DNA of 64,000 nucleotides. Origin: Thalassospira sp. MCCC 1A01428. GTDB taxonomy: Bacteria; Pseudomonadota; Alphaproteobacteria; Rhodospirillales; Thalassospiraceae. Positions within the stretch are counted from its first letter, which is position 1; the number at the start of each line of letters is the position of its first letter. Below the pieces are notes generated by a model that made no database searches, was not told the origin of the DNA, and was given only the letters and a program-made list of their open reading frames with translations. The position numbers and the translations under genes are program-made. The DNA lies in assembly GCF_002115825.1 (NCBI RefSeq), contig NZ_JFJZ01000011.1, forward strand, positions 90,629-154,628. Reading direction: 5' to 3'. Below are positions 56,490 through 64,000 of the stretch, in pieces.

Positions 56490-57638
56490 ATGAAGCAATG
56501 GTTTCAAAACTTTCCCAACTATGTTCAGGCCGCTATTTTTGCCACCATTGCCGCCATAACCGCCGCCGGGTTTTCGGTCACCGTGCGCCTGGCAGCACAG
56601 GAGCTGCCGCCACTCGAGGTGGTTTTCTTTCGTAACCTGTTTGGTTTTTTGCTGATTGTGCCGGTATCGCTGCGGGCAGGGTTTTCATCGCTTCATACCA
56701 CACGCTGGCGGATGTTTTTTCTGCGTGCCATTTTGTCAATGGGCGCAATGAGCTTCTGGTTCTCGGCACTGGCTTATTTGCCACTGGCCGAGGCAACAAC
56801 CCTTAATTTCACCGTACCGCTATTTGGCACCGTGCTGGCCGCCATTTTCCTGAAAGAACAAATCCGCCATCACCGGATTATCGCCCTGATTGCCGGTTTC
56901 GCCGGAGTTGCCATTATCATTCGCCCCGGCAGCGACACCATGCAACTTGCCAGCATTTTACCCGTTGTGGCGGCCCTGTGCATGGCCTGTGCGGGCATGA
57001 CAATCAAATCACTGGCCCGCACCGACAGCAGCCCCAATGTGGTGCTTTATACCATGTTGCTCATGACACCAATGACGCTCATCCCCGCGTTATTTGTCTG
57101 GGAAACACCCAGTTGGAATGTGATCATGATTTTGCTGGTCGGCACCTTCATGGCCAACATTACCCAACTGTGCAACACCAGCGCCTTTCGCCTTTTTGAT
57201 TACAGTTTTGTCATTGGCTTCAACTATTTGCGACTGCCATTCGTTGTGGTTGTGGCATTGGTCATGTTTGGGGAAATTCCCGAAATCTGGTTGCTGCCCG
57301 GTGCCGGATTGATTGTGGGATCGGCAATATATATTGCCCGGCGCGAAGCCGTTCTGGCCCGCGAGGCCAAGCGGTTTGACCGCGAACATTCATCGCCCGC
57401 AACCGACCTGGACCCACCACCCCGGCAACGCCCCGCCCCCGATACGCGGCCCAGTGCCAGTATGGCGTTCAATACCCAAACCGATGCCCCGGCAACCGGA
57501 AAACCCGATACAGCACCAAATGCAGATGCGGCGAATGCAGCCCCCGAAACAGTGACAACGGCAAAACCACAAGCAGATACAGATACAAACACATCCATGG
57601 CGCAAAAAAACCGTGACCGCGCCCCACCACCCAAGTGA
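56490..57638 (+). CDS. EamA/DMT-family transporter with long tail
   Basis: The first 295 residues form ten helices in two EamA repeats, with VVFFRNLFGFLL and ATTLNFTVPLFGTVLAAIFLKEQ as typical pieces. The remaining 85 residues are hydrophilic, rich in Pro, Ala, Asp and Thr, and probably disordered in the cytoplasm. A frameshifted paralogue follows 29 bases downstream, so this is the surviving copy of a tandem pair. Substrate unknown; the nearby Lrp regulator suggests amino acids or related metabolites. Confidence 0.9.
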   Translation: MKQWFQNFPNYVQAAIFATIAAITAAGFSVTVRLAAQELPPLEVVFFRNLFGFLLIVPVSLRAGFSSLHTTRWRMFFLRAILSMGAMSFWFSALAYLPLAEATTLNFTVPLFGTVLAAIFLKEQIRHHRIIALIAGFAGVAIIIRPGSDTMQLASILPVVAALCMACAGMTIKSLARTDSSPNVVLYTMLLMTPMTLIPALFVWETPSWNVIMILLVGTFMANITQLCNTSAFRLFDYSFVIGFNYLRLPFVVVVALVMFGEIPEIWLLPGAGLIVGSAIYIARREAVLAREAKRFDREHSSPATDLDPPPRQRPAPDTRPSASMAFNTQTDAPATGKPDTAPNADAANAAPETVTTAKPQADTDTNTSMAQKNRDRAPPPK

Positions 57639-57667
57639 AACAAGCCTGGCAAAACCTTCCTGCGGCG

Positions 57668-58544
57668 ATGAAAGCTGCCCTTTTTTTCCATAACAGCTGC
57701 CAGTCTGGCAGCGTGTTTTAGCATCATTGTTCGTATTATCACCCGTGACATACCGGCATTTGAAGCAGTGTTTTTACGCTTTGCCTTTGCCCTTTTTCTG
57801 GTTTTGCCATTTGCCTGCGCAGCGGCATAACGGGGTTAAAAACGCCGCAATTTGCCCCGTTCGGCGTTCGCGGTGCGCTTTCAACGGCAGAAATGTGTTT
57901 GTGGTTTTTTGCCGTGCAATATTTATCGTTGGTGCGGGCAACCACCCTTAATTTTACAGTTCCCGTATTTGGCACCTTTCTGGCGGCCATTATCCTGCGC
58001 GAAACAGTCCATCATCATCGCTGGACGCCATCGGTTGCAGATTTATCGGCTTGGCGCTTATCATTCAGCCAGGCTTTAACGGAACCTCACTGCCAGACCT
58101 GCTGCCAATTACCGCGCTCTGTGCGTGGCCGGGGCTGGCATGACAACCAAATTATTGGTTCGCAAGGCAAACCCGGCCACGATCGTGTTTTATTTAATGG
58201 CAATAATCACACCGGTGTCGCTTATTCCGACGTTGTTTGTGTGGCAAACACCAGACTGGCAAAGCCTGACCTTAATGGCATTGGCAGCCGCCATGATGAA
58301 CGCGATGCAATATTGCAATGTCAAAGCCTTGCAACTGGCTGATTGCAGCTTTTTTGTCGGTTTTTCCTATTTGCGTCTGCCAGTAATCGCGCTGTTGGCT
58401 GCCCTGTTATTTGAGGAAATTCCTGATATATGGCTGCTGCCCGGTGCCGGGTTAATTATCGCCACTACCCTTTATCTTGTGCTGTGCAAAAGACGACTGA
58501 CTGCACAAAGCCGAGCACCACACAACACCCCGACTGCACGCTAA
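57668..58544 (+). pseudogene. Frameshifted EamA transporter paralogue
   Basis: Homology to the preceding transporter runs through three reading frames: SITAASLAACFSIIVR and IPAFEAVFLRFAFALFLVLP, then WFFAVQYLSLVRATTLNFTV, then AGAGMTTKLLVRKANPATIV through DIWLLPGAGLIIATTLYLVL. Breaks fall near a T7 run at about 57681, at a stop near 57829, and again near 58020-58130. No single frame covers the protein, so it is a pseudogene produced after tandem duplication. The last part (58125-58544) remains open for 139 codons. Confidence 0.88.
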
Positions 58545-58639
58545 CAGGCGGATCTTCCGTGGGGCGTTTCGTACAATTAATGCCCTGCCTTTGGCACAAC
58601 CGGCTTAAGCGCCTTTTCCTTGCCTTAAAAACAGATAAT

Positions 58640-58657
58640 TTGGTATAGAAATACCAA
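58640..58657. promoter_or_regulatory. Inverted repeat before SDR gene
   Basis: TTGGTAT and ATACCAA form a perfect dyad around AGAA, 27-44 bases upstream of the ATG at 58684. Its position suits an operator overlapping the promoter. The regulator is unknown. Confidence 0.45.
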
Positions 58658-58683
58658 TTAAATTATTTAAGCAGGAGAAGCCG

Positions 58684-59445
58684 ATGCAGGTTTCAGGAAA
58701 AGTTGCGATTGTTACCGGAGCAGCATCTGGCCTGGGGGCTGCAACAGCGCGGGTTTTGGCGGCAGCCGGGGCTATTGTTGCGACCTTTGACCTGAACGGC
58801 GATGGTGCCAATGCCACAGCGGAAAAACTGGGGGGCAAGGGTTTTGCGGTTGATGTAACCAATGCGCAAAGCGTTGAAGACGCCGTGGCCCGCGTTGTTC
58901 GCGATTTGGGCACACCACGCATTTTGGTCAGTTGTGCCGGGATCGTGCATGGGGAACGCATTGTCGGGCGTGAAGGCCCGGCCAATCTGGATAATTTTAG
59001 CCGCGTGATCAATGTGAACCTGATCGGCACATTTAACATGATGCGCGTGGTGGCCGATGCCATGAGCAAGGCCGAGCCGGTGGAAAGTGGCGAACGCGGC
59101 ATTATCATTAACACCGCATCCATTGCTGCCTTTGAAGGGCAAATCGGCCAGGCCGCCTATGCGGCATCGAAGGGGGCTGTCCATTCGCTGACATTGCCAG
59201 CGGCCCGTGAATTGGCCCGCCACGGCATACGGGTGATGTCGATTGCCCCTGGCCTGTTTGGCACCCCCATGCTTTCGGGCCTGCCAGACGACGTTCAGGA
59301 CAGCCTTGCGGCCAACACCCCGTTTCCCAAACGCCTAGGCTGGCCGGAAGAATATGGCCGCCTGGCCCTGCATATTTGCGAAAACGAAATGATGAACGGC
59401 GAAACCATTCGCCTTGATGGAGCCGTACGGCTTGAACCAAAATAA
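58684..59445 (+). CDS. SDR dehydrogenase, 3-hydroxyacyl-CoA dehydrogenase type 2-like
   Basis: The 253-residue protein has TGAASGLG (11-18) for NAD binding, Asp at the end of strand two (ATFDLNG, NAD preference), the catalytic Ser in INTASIAAFEG and YAASK as the Tyr-Lys pair. The overall sequence, with AFEGQIGQAAYAASKGAV and IAPGLFGTPML, matches the HSD10-like short-chain 3-hydroxyacyl-CoA dehydrogenases used in branched-chain and fatty acid breakdown. AGGAG precedes the ATG. It stands alone behind a dyad. Confidence 0.9.
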   Translation: MQVSGKVAIVTGAASGLGAATARVLAAAGAIVATFDLNGDGANATAEKLGGKGFAVDVTNAQSVEDAVARVVRDLGTPRILVSCAGIVHGERIVGREGPANLDNFSRVINVNLIGTFNMMRVVADAMSKAEPVESGERGIIINTASIAAFEGQIGQAAYAASKGAVHSLTLPAARELARHGIRVMSIAPGLFGTPMLSGLPDDVQDSLAANTPFPKRLGWPEEYGRLALHICENEMMNGETIRLDGAVRLEPK

Positions 59446-59512
59446 TAATCGCGATTATCGAACCCGAAACCTTTGAAACTTAATTCCACATTCATACCGC
59501 TTCTGGATACGC

Positions 59513-59542
59513 AAAAGCCGGTGGATCATCCCACCGGCTTTT
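59513..59542. terminator. Bidirectional terminator
   Basis: AAAAGCCGGTGG and CCACCGGCTTTT pair perfectly over 12 bases around a six-base loop. It separates the convergent SDR and pterin dehydratase genes. Confidence 0.9.
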
Positions 59543-59593
59543 CACGTAAAAACGCTACACGGGTTCACAAACATGCCACCTGGCTGGGTGCTG

Positions 59594-59878
59594 TCAGGCG
59601 GCATCATCGGCAAATGCCGCCAGTTTAATATCCTTCTGCGACACACCGCCGACATCATGGGTCGTCAAGGTGATTTCGACCTTGTTATAGACGTTAAACC
59701 ATTCAGGATGATGGTCCATTTTATCGGCCTTCAGCGCAATCCGGGTCATGAAACCAAAGGCTTCGTTGAAATCCTTGAATTTAAAGATTTTCTGAATAGA
59801 CAACCCGTCACCCGCCAGAGTCCAGCCGCTGACTTCGTTCAAGGCAATTTCTATTTCGGCGGGGGAAAGTTTGCTCAT
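59594..59878 (-). CDS. phhB: Pterin-4a-carbinolamine dehydratase
   Basis: The 94-residue protein dehydrates 4a-hydroxytetrahydrobiopterin to recycle the cofactor of phenylalanine hydroxylase. The active-site motif is [24 protein letters not shown], with the two adjacent His and the later His-Asp. AGGAGG lies five bases before the ATG at 59878. No phenylalanine hydroxylase gene adjoins, so another pterin role is possible. Confidence 0.94.
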   Translation of the reverse strand: MSKLSPAEIEIALNEVSGWTLAGDGLSIQKIFKFKDFNEAFGFMTRIALKADKMDHHPEWFNVYNKVEITLTTHDVGGVSQKDIKLAAFADDAA

Positions 59879-59982
59879 TTCAGCCTCCTGTACCTGTTTT
59901 AACATCAGGGTTAACATATCGTTCTGTCATGATAGCCACATAAAGCCATGAAAACATGTCAGGAATTTGAAAGCCTGGTATT

Positions 59983-60654
59983 TTATTCGTCCAGTGCGTG
60001 CCTTACCCGTTCGCGCAAAACGGGTAGCAACGCGCTTTCGAACCATGGATTTTTACGGATCCATGCCGTATTGCGCCAACTGGGATGGGGCATGGGCAGC
60101 AAACCGTCGGGCAAAAACTGTTCAAACCGGCGCACGGTTTCAGTCATGGTTTTGGCCCGGCGCACGCCCAGATAATGCGCCTGCGCATATTGCCCGATCA
60201 GCAAGGTTAACCGCACATGCGGCAAGTGGCGCAAAAGCACATCATGCCAGGTTGGCGCGCATTCGGGCCGGGGTGGCAAATCGCCACCACGCGCAAACCG
60301 GCCAGGGTAACAAAACCCCATGGGCATAATTGCCAGTTTGGCCGGGTCATAAAACTCCTGATGCGACATCTGCAACCAGTCGCGCAGCCGATCACCCGAC
60401 GCATCGTTCCATGGCAGGCCGGTTTGGTGCACCTTTGTTCCCGGGGCCTGCCCAATCACCAGAACAGGTGCTAAAACGGCCATCCGCACCACCGGGCGCG
60501 GCCCCAGTGCTAAATGGGCTTCGCAAATACGGCATGCCCTTACATCGGCCAAAACCCGGTCAAGGGCCGGGTCCTGACCAGGCGGGTCCACTTCGGGCAC
60601 ATAACGGGAAGACGAAACAGGCAAGGTATCCTCTGCGAATGGTGGCAAAACCAA
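59983..60654 (-). CDS. Uracil-DNA glycosylase family protein
   Basis: A 223-residue protein with the UDG-superfamily motifs VLVIGQAPGTKVHQTGLPWND (motif 1, GQAPG), a Cys pair CRICEAH near residue 41, and MPHPSWRN (motif 2, HPS). The set fits the family annotated simply as uracil-DNA glycosylase family (DUF/UDG-like) proteins found in many proteobacteria; canonical Fe-S ligands of family 4 are not complete. The start seems to be a TTG at 60654 with weak ribosome site, so the N-terminus is uncertain. Confidence 0.85.
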   Translation of the reverse strand: MVLPPFAEDTLPVSSSRYVPEVDPPGQDPALDRVLADVRACRICEAHLALGPRPVVRMAVLAPVLVIGQAPGTKVHQTGLPWNDASGDRLRDWLQMSHQEFYDPAKLAIMPMGFCYPGRFARGGDLPPRPECAPTWHDVLLRHLPHVRLTLLIGQYAQAHYLGVRRAKTMTETVRRFEQFLPDGLLPMPHPSWRNTAWIRKNPWFESALLPVLRERVRHALDE

Positions 60655-60665
60655 TAAGGGTTAAA

Positions 60666-61334
60666 TTACTCTTTTGCCGGCAATTCGGCGGCCTCAATAA
60701 CCCAGCTTTCCGCAAGTGCCCCCTGATACCATTCCTGCATTGCAGGCATGGCAAGCACAGCCTGTTTATAAGCCTCGCCAAACGGATCAAGCGTTACACC
60801 ATAGGTTTTAAACCGGGTAATGACCGGGGCAAACATGGCATCGGCAATGGTGAAATGGCCAAACAGAAAATCCCCGCCCTGCCCATAACGGCTACGGCAC
60901 ATGTTAAAAATGGTGCTGATGCGTTCGATGTCTTTTTCAACACCGGGTTCACGCCCGCGACCGGAAAGATCTTTGCGCAAATTCATTGGCATATTGGTAC
61001 GCAGAGCCATAAACCCGCCATGCATTTCCAGTGCAACCGACCGGGCAATGGCACGGATATCCATATCAAGCGGCCATAACAGGGTATCGGGTCGGGTATC
61101 GGCAATATATTCCAGTATCCCCAAGGCTTCCCAAATGGTTTTGGTTCCATCGAAATAGGCTGGAACCTTGCCCGTTGGCGAAATAACCGGGGCCTTGGCA
61201 AACCATTCTTCTGTGTAAAGCGATACCAGCTTTTCTTCAAATTCAACACCGGTGGCCCTGAGGCCCAGCCAGGCCCGTAACGACCATGAAGAATAGTTTT
61301 TATTGCCAATATAAAGTACCGGAAGATTTTCCAT
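60666..61334 (-). CDS. Glutathione S-transferase family protein
   Basis: The protein (222 residues from the ATG at 61334) begins LPVLYIGNKNYSSWSLRAWL, a thioredoxin-fold GST N-domain with the catalytic-type Ser pair, then the cis-Pro segment PTGKVPAYFDG and IWEALGILEYIAD; the C-domain is helical with FGHFTIADAMFAPVITRF. It conjugates or reduces with glutathione. An in-frame ATG at 61346 is equally possible, and the frame upstream to 61574 is not conserved. Confidence 0.9.
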   Translation of the reverse strand: MENLPVLYIGNKNYSSWSLRAWLGLRATGVEFEEKLVSLYTEEWFAKAPVISPTGKVPAYFDGTKTIWEALGILEYIADTRPDTLLWPLDMDIRAIARSVALEMHGGFMALRTNMPMNLRKDLSGRGREPGVEKDIERISTIFNMCRSRYGQGGDFLFGHFTIADAMFAPVITRFKTYGVTLDPFGEAYKQAVLAMPAMQEWYQGALAESWVIEAAELPAKE

Positions 61335-61670
61335 TTTACCCGTCATACACTTAAAACAAGGATCACAGAACCATACGTGCGCAAACCGCACCGGCGCAAA
61401 AGCAAGGTTCTTCAAAGCCCGCAGGCCACACATAAAATATATTCCGGCAGCACCGGCCACACAACACGTACCGGATGACGGATACCACGCCAATCCTCTT
61501 GTTGTTTGTGGGCCAATCGCCGCATAATAACCATAACAATGTTGATCATGACACCCCATGTCACACATCTTCATTCACATGAACCACCCCGAGCCACTTT
61601 AACTGGTACATGATGCCGGGTTAGGTGTATCGGGCAACGCGCCCCGCCAAAACAAACAAGGACGGATCAA
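61335..61670. other. Divergent region before the aminopeptidase gene
   Basis: Roughly 330 bases between the GST and aminopeptidase genes. The open frame that continues leftward from the GST is Cys-rich and not credible as protein. No regulatory sites stand out. Confidence 0.45.
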
Positions 61671-63071
61671 TTGTTCGACCATATTATCCCCACACCCGCC
61701 TCTACCGATACCCAAACAGCCCTGACAATTCATGCTGTTACCCCTGCCAAATTTAGCGAATGGCTGGAAAATCAGTCAGATCTGCATAAATCATGGATTG
61801 ATGCCAATCACTTTGAAAGCAAACGGGGCACCAGCCTTTTGTTGCCATCAACCGACGGCAAGGCCGCATCGGTGGTGCTGGGTTTTGAAAATGATGCCAA
61901 ATCGGTGTGGGATTTTGCCACCCTTGTCACCCTTTTGCCCAAAGGCACATATCAGTTTGACGCAACCGTAACCGGCAACAACGAACTTTGCGAACGTGCC
62001 ATGCTGGGCCTGTATCTGGGTGGCTACCGGTTTGACCGCTATCGCAAAATCGACGCGCCACAGGCCGCGTTTATTCGCCCCGACAACGCCGCAAGCGACC
62101 GGGCCGAGAACACCGCACGCGGCATGGCCCTGACCCGCGACCTTATTAATGTACCGGCCAATGACATGGGCCCGGCCGAGTTGGCGGCTGCGACCCAAAC
62201 ATTGGCCGATGAATTTTCCGCCACCGTCACCACCATTATTGGCGACGATCTGGAAACACAAAATTACCCGTCCATTTATGCCGTGGGCAAAGGCAGCGAC
62301 CGTGCGCCCCGACTGGTTGATATGCGCTGGGGCGATGAAAATGCACCGCGTGTGACACTGGTGGGTAAAGGTGTGTGTTTTGATACCGGTGGCTATGATT
62401 TAAAACCGGCCAGCAACATGCTTTTGATGAAAAAAGACATGGGTGGTGCGGCACAGGTTCTGGGGCTGGCCCGTATGATCATGGCGGCCAAATTGCCGAT
62501 ACGGTTGCGCGTGCTGATCCCGGCTGTGGAAAACATGGTATCGGGCAACGCCTTTCGCCCCAGCGACATTATCAATACCCGCAAGGGCATTACGGTTGAA
62601 GTTGGCAATACCGATGCCGAAGGCCGCCTTGTTCTTTCCGATGCGCTGACAGAAGCCGCCAGCGAAGACCCGGAAATTCTGCTGGATTTTGCCACCCTGA
62701 CCGGTGCGGCACGTGTTGCCCTGGGCCTTGGTTTACCGGCCTTGTTTTCCAACAATGATGATCTGGCAAATGCCCTGCAAAATACCGGCATGGAAATGGG
62801 CGACCCGATGTGGCGTTTGCCGTTGTGGGAAGATTACCGCCCGATGCTTGATAGCAAGGCTGCCGATACCAATAATATTTCGTCAGGGGCATTTGGCGGT
62901 GCGATTATTGCTGCCCTGTTCCTGGATCGGTTCGCCAAGGGTGCCAAAGCATGGGCACATATCGATTTAATGGCCTGGAACCCGGCAGGAACCCCCGGTC
63001 GCCCCGAAGGTGGCGAAGCCCAGGGTATCCGGGCGGCTTTCAAGGTGATTAGTGATCGTTACGGTAAGTAA
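61671..63071 (+). CDS. Leucyl aminopeptidase family (M17) peptidase
   Basis: A 466-residue peptidase with the M17 dimetal site: GKGVCFDTGGYDLKPASNMLLMKKDMGGAAQVLGLA (in pieces around 237-272) and NTDAEGRLVLSDAL (about 321-334), the family signature. The N-terminal 160 residues form the macro-like domain. It removes N-terminal residues from peptides in the cytosol. The start is a TTG at 61671 behind AAGGA. A MarR gene follows 86 bases later. Confidence 0.94.
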   Translation: MFDHIIPTPASTDTQTALTIHAVTPAKFSEWLENQSDLHKSWIDANHFESKRGTSLLLPSTDGKAASVVLGFENDAKSVWDFATLVTLLPKGTYQFDATVTGNNELCERAMLGLYLGGYRFDRYRKIDAPQAAFIRPDNAASDRAENTARGMALTRDLINVPANDMGPAELAAATQTLADEFSATVTTIIGDDLETQNYPSIYAVGKGSDRAPRLVDMRWGDENAPRVTLVGKGVCFDTGGYDLKPASNMLLMKKDMGGAAQVLGLARMIMAAKLPIRLRVLIPAVENMVSGNAFRPSDIINTRKGITVEVGNTDAEGRLVLSDALTEAASEDPEILLDFATLTGAARVALGLGLPALFSNNDDLANALQNTGMEMGDPMWRLPLWEDYRPMLDSKAADTNNISSGAFGGAIIAALFLDRFAKGAKAWAHIDLMAWNPAGTPGRPEGGEAQGIRAAFKVISDRYGK

Positions 63072-63157
63072 ATTAATACAAATCAACCTTTGACTTCATG
63101 TCAGGGGTCAGGTAAACAGATTACGTATTCGTAACAAACAGGCTGTTGGACATAGAT

Positions 63158-63505
63158 ATGCCCATCGAGATCAAACCGTCACAAGCGCTTGACCTTTGGC
63201 GTATCGCGACTGTCGAAAGTGTGCGTCGGGATTCCCCCGATTTATCTGCACGACAGATGGCCCTTGTTCTGACTGTTTATCTGACCCCGGCTCCCCACAC
63301 TGTTCGTGGACTTGCCGATGCCCTGAACATTTCCAAACCCGCCATCACCCGCGCACTTGATCGGCTAAGCTCGCTTGGCATGGTTAAACGTAAGGTGGAT
63401 GAAGACGATCGTCGTTCGGTTCTGATTCAACGCACTGTTAAAGGCTCGGTCTTTTTGCGTGAATTTGGCGATATTGTTGGCAGTGCAGGCAAAACTACCC
63501 AATAA
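63158..63505 (+). CDS. MarR-family transcriptional regulator
   Basis: The 115-residue protein is a compact MarR-type winged helix: QMALVLTVYLTPAPHTVRGLADALNISKPAITRALDRLSSLG covers the helix-turn-helix (in halves), and KRKVDEDDRRSVLIQ is the wing with the conserved DDRR. It is shorter than typical MarR proteins, lacking the long C-terminal dimer helix. The ATG at 63158 is preferred to a TTG at 63146. Its targets are unknown. Confidence 0.88.
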   Translation: MPIEIKPSQALDLWRIATVESVRRDSPDLSARQMALVLTVYLTPAPHTVRGLADALNISKPAITRALDRLSSLGMVKRKVDEDDRRSVLIQRTVKGSVFLREFGDIVGSAGKTTQ

Positions 63506-64000
63506 GTTTAACTATCTTATTGCGGCAACCTTCTACCCTGAAATGGTTGCGTCATAAAGACGCCCGATATTTGGTAGCCCGGCAACCTACCGTTTGGCCT
63601 ACAGGCCCGTGCGCCCCCGAACGCCCCCTTATTCCGACGACACCCCCAGCGCCAGTCCGCCCTACCAACCGAATGGTATGATGTACATACCAACATGCAT
63701 TACATACCGACCGTTTGGTATTTAATACCTTTTGAGCGTTCGCTTCATGGGCCACATTGGCAAACATTTTGTTGAAAACAATAATAAACATGGAGATGTC
63801 GATTAGGCATCCCCACAAGCCTGTGTAACACCTTTCCGCCCTTCCCCTTCCTTGCGCTCTCCCACCCGAGCGGCTCGGCACCAAAAGCTCTTTACCAGCG
63901 ATAAGGCCGGGCCTGGATCATAAGCAGCGGCGCAATTGATGCGCGCGAGGACAAGGATGCTGACCAGAGCTGTTACCGATCTAGGCTCAGGACCTATTAA
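63506..64000. other. Right-edge non-coding region
   Basis: The first half contains the dyads at 63663-63720. The last stretch has a purine-rich site before an ATG at 63957 that opens a frame running off the window (14 codons), not assignable. The very end, CTCAGGACCTATTAA, has a look of insertion-sequence ends in related bacteria, but I cannot confirm this. Confidence 0.4.
63663..63721. promoter_or_regulatory. Pair of TetR-type dyads
   Basis: TACCAACCGAATGGTA (63663-63678) and TACCGACCGTTTGGTA (63705-63720) share arms TACC/GGTA and lie 42 bases apart, four helical turns. A third partial dyad GGTATG/CATACC lies between them (63675-63692). Such sites are typical for TetR-family repressors. The regulator and target are not in the window, so they probably lie to the right. 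Confidence 0.5.

Noticed and set aside
61335..61574. N-terminal extension of the GST by 80 residues
   Set aside because: The GST fold starts at LPVLYIG; the extension is Cys-rich and without homology.
63552..63884. 110-codon minus-strand open frame near the right edge
   Set aside because: Runs through the TetR-type dyads, Gly/Arg-rich start and no ribosome site; more likely non-coding.

Overview
The window reads as a chromosomal segment of a marine or soil alphaproteobacterium, most likely a Rhodospirillales member close to Thalassospira. This is an inference from gene content and protein style: an sdhCDAB operon, a CycM-like membrane-anchored cytochrome c, ethylmalonyl-CoA pathway genes, a leucine-degradation cluster, TRAP transport, a sigma54-controlled psp operon and moderate G+C. 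I see no rRNA or tRNA genes, no CRISPR array and no complete insertion sequence. Some 55 protein genes fill most of the window, mostly in short operons, many closed by clear hairpin terminators.

Layout. 0.2-2.9 kb: a TPR lipoprotein and a DUF4153-like membrane protein. 3.1-4.8 kb: an isolated gene for a MACPF/perforin-like protein with a C-terminal jacalin-like lectin domain, behind its own promoter and a dyad. 4.8-5.9 kb: a divergent HxlR regulator and FMN reductase. 6.0-9.5 kb: succinate dehydrogenase sdhCDAB. 9.7-11.9 kb: mesaconyl-CoA hydratase and a CitE/malyl-CoA-lyase-like protein. 12.2-16.3 kb: a three-gene envelope module (OmpA-like lipoprotein, five-helix membrane protein, exported vWA-like protein). 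16.4-20.2 kb: a MarR-FUSC-DUF1656-HlyD efflux operon resembling AaeXAB. 20.6-24.4 kb: an exported serine hydrolase, a secreted EndoU-type nuclease with a small unknown gene behind it, and an orphan AAA ATPase with a DUF4143-type C-terminus. 24.6-27.7 kb: pspABC and divergent pspF, with a recognisable sigma54 promoter and IHF site between them. 27.9-29.0 kb: a PrpF-family isomerase.

29-34 kb holds thioesterase, isovaleryl-CoA dehydrogenase, thiolase, carbonic anhydrase and acyl-CoA dehydrogenase genes on one strand, led by a palindrome resembling LiuR operators. 34.1-37.2 kb is a TRAP transporter (dctPQM), followed by a periplasmic family 3 solute-binding protein. 39-43 kb carries an RGG-tailed DEAD-box helicase and a chemoreceptor. 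43-47.2 kb carries pheA, kdsB, cycM and hisN. 47.2-56.1 kb is transport and small metabolism: two CPA1 antiporters, LysE, DinB, EamA, a cupin/aldo-keto reductase pair with a decayed SDR remnant behind it, and an Lrp regulator. 56.5-58.5 kb is an EamA transporter followed by a frameshifted paralogue. 58.7-63.5 kb has an SDR dehydrogenase, pterin carbinolamine dehydratase, a uracil-DNA glycosylase-like protein, a GST, an M17 aminopeptidase and a MarR regulator. The last 0.5 kb has no convincing gene but contains spaced TetR-type dyads.

The least ordinary elements are the MACPF-jacalin protein, the secreted EndoU protein, the three-gene envelope module and the psp operon whose PspC has a His/Cys-rich N-terminus. 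All functional statements rest on motif reading without database searches.
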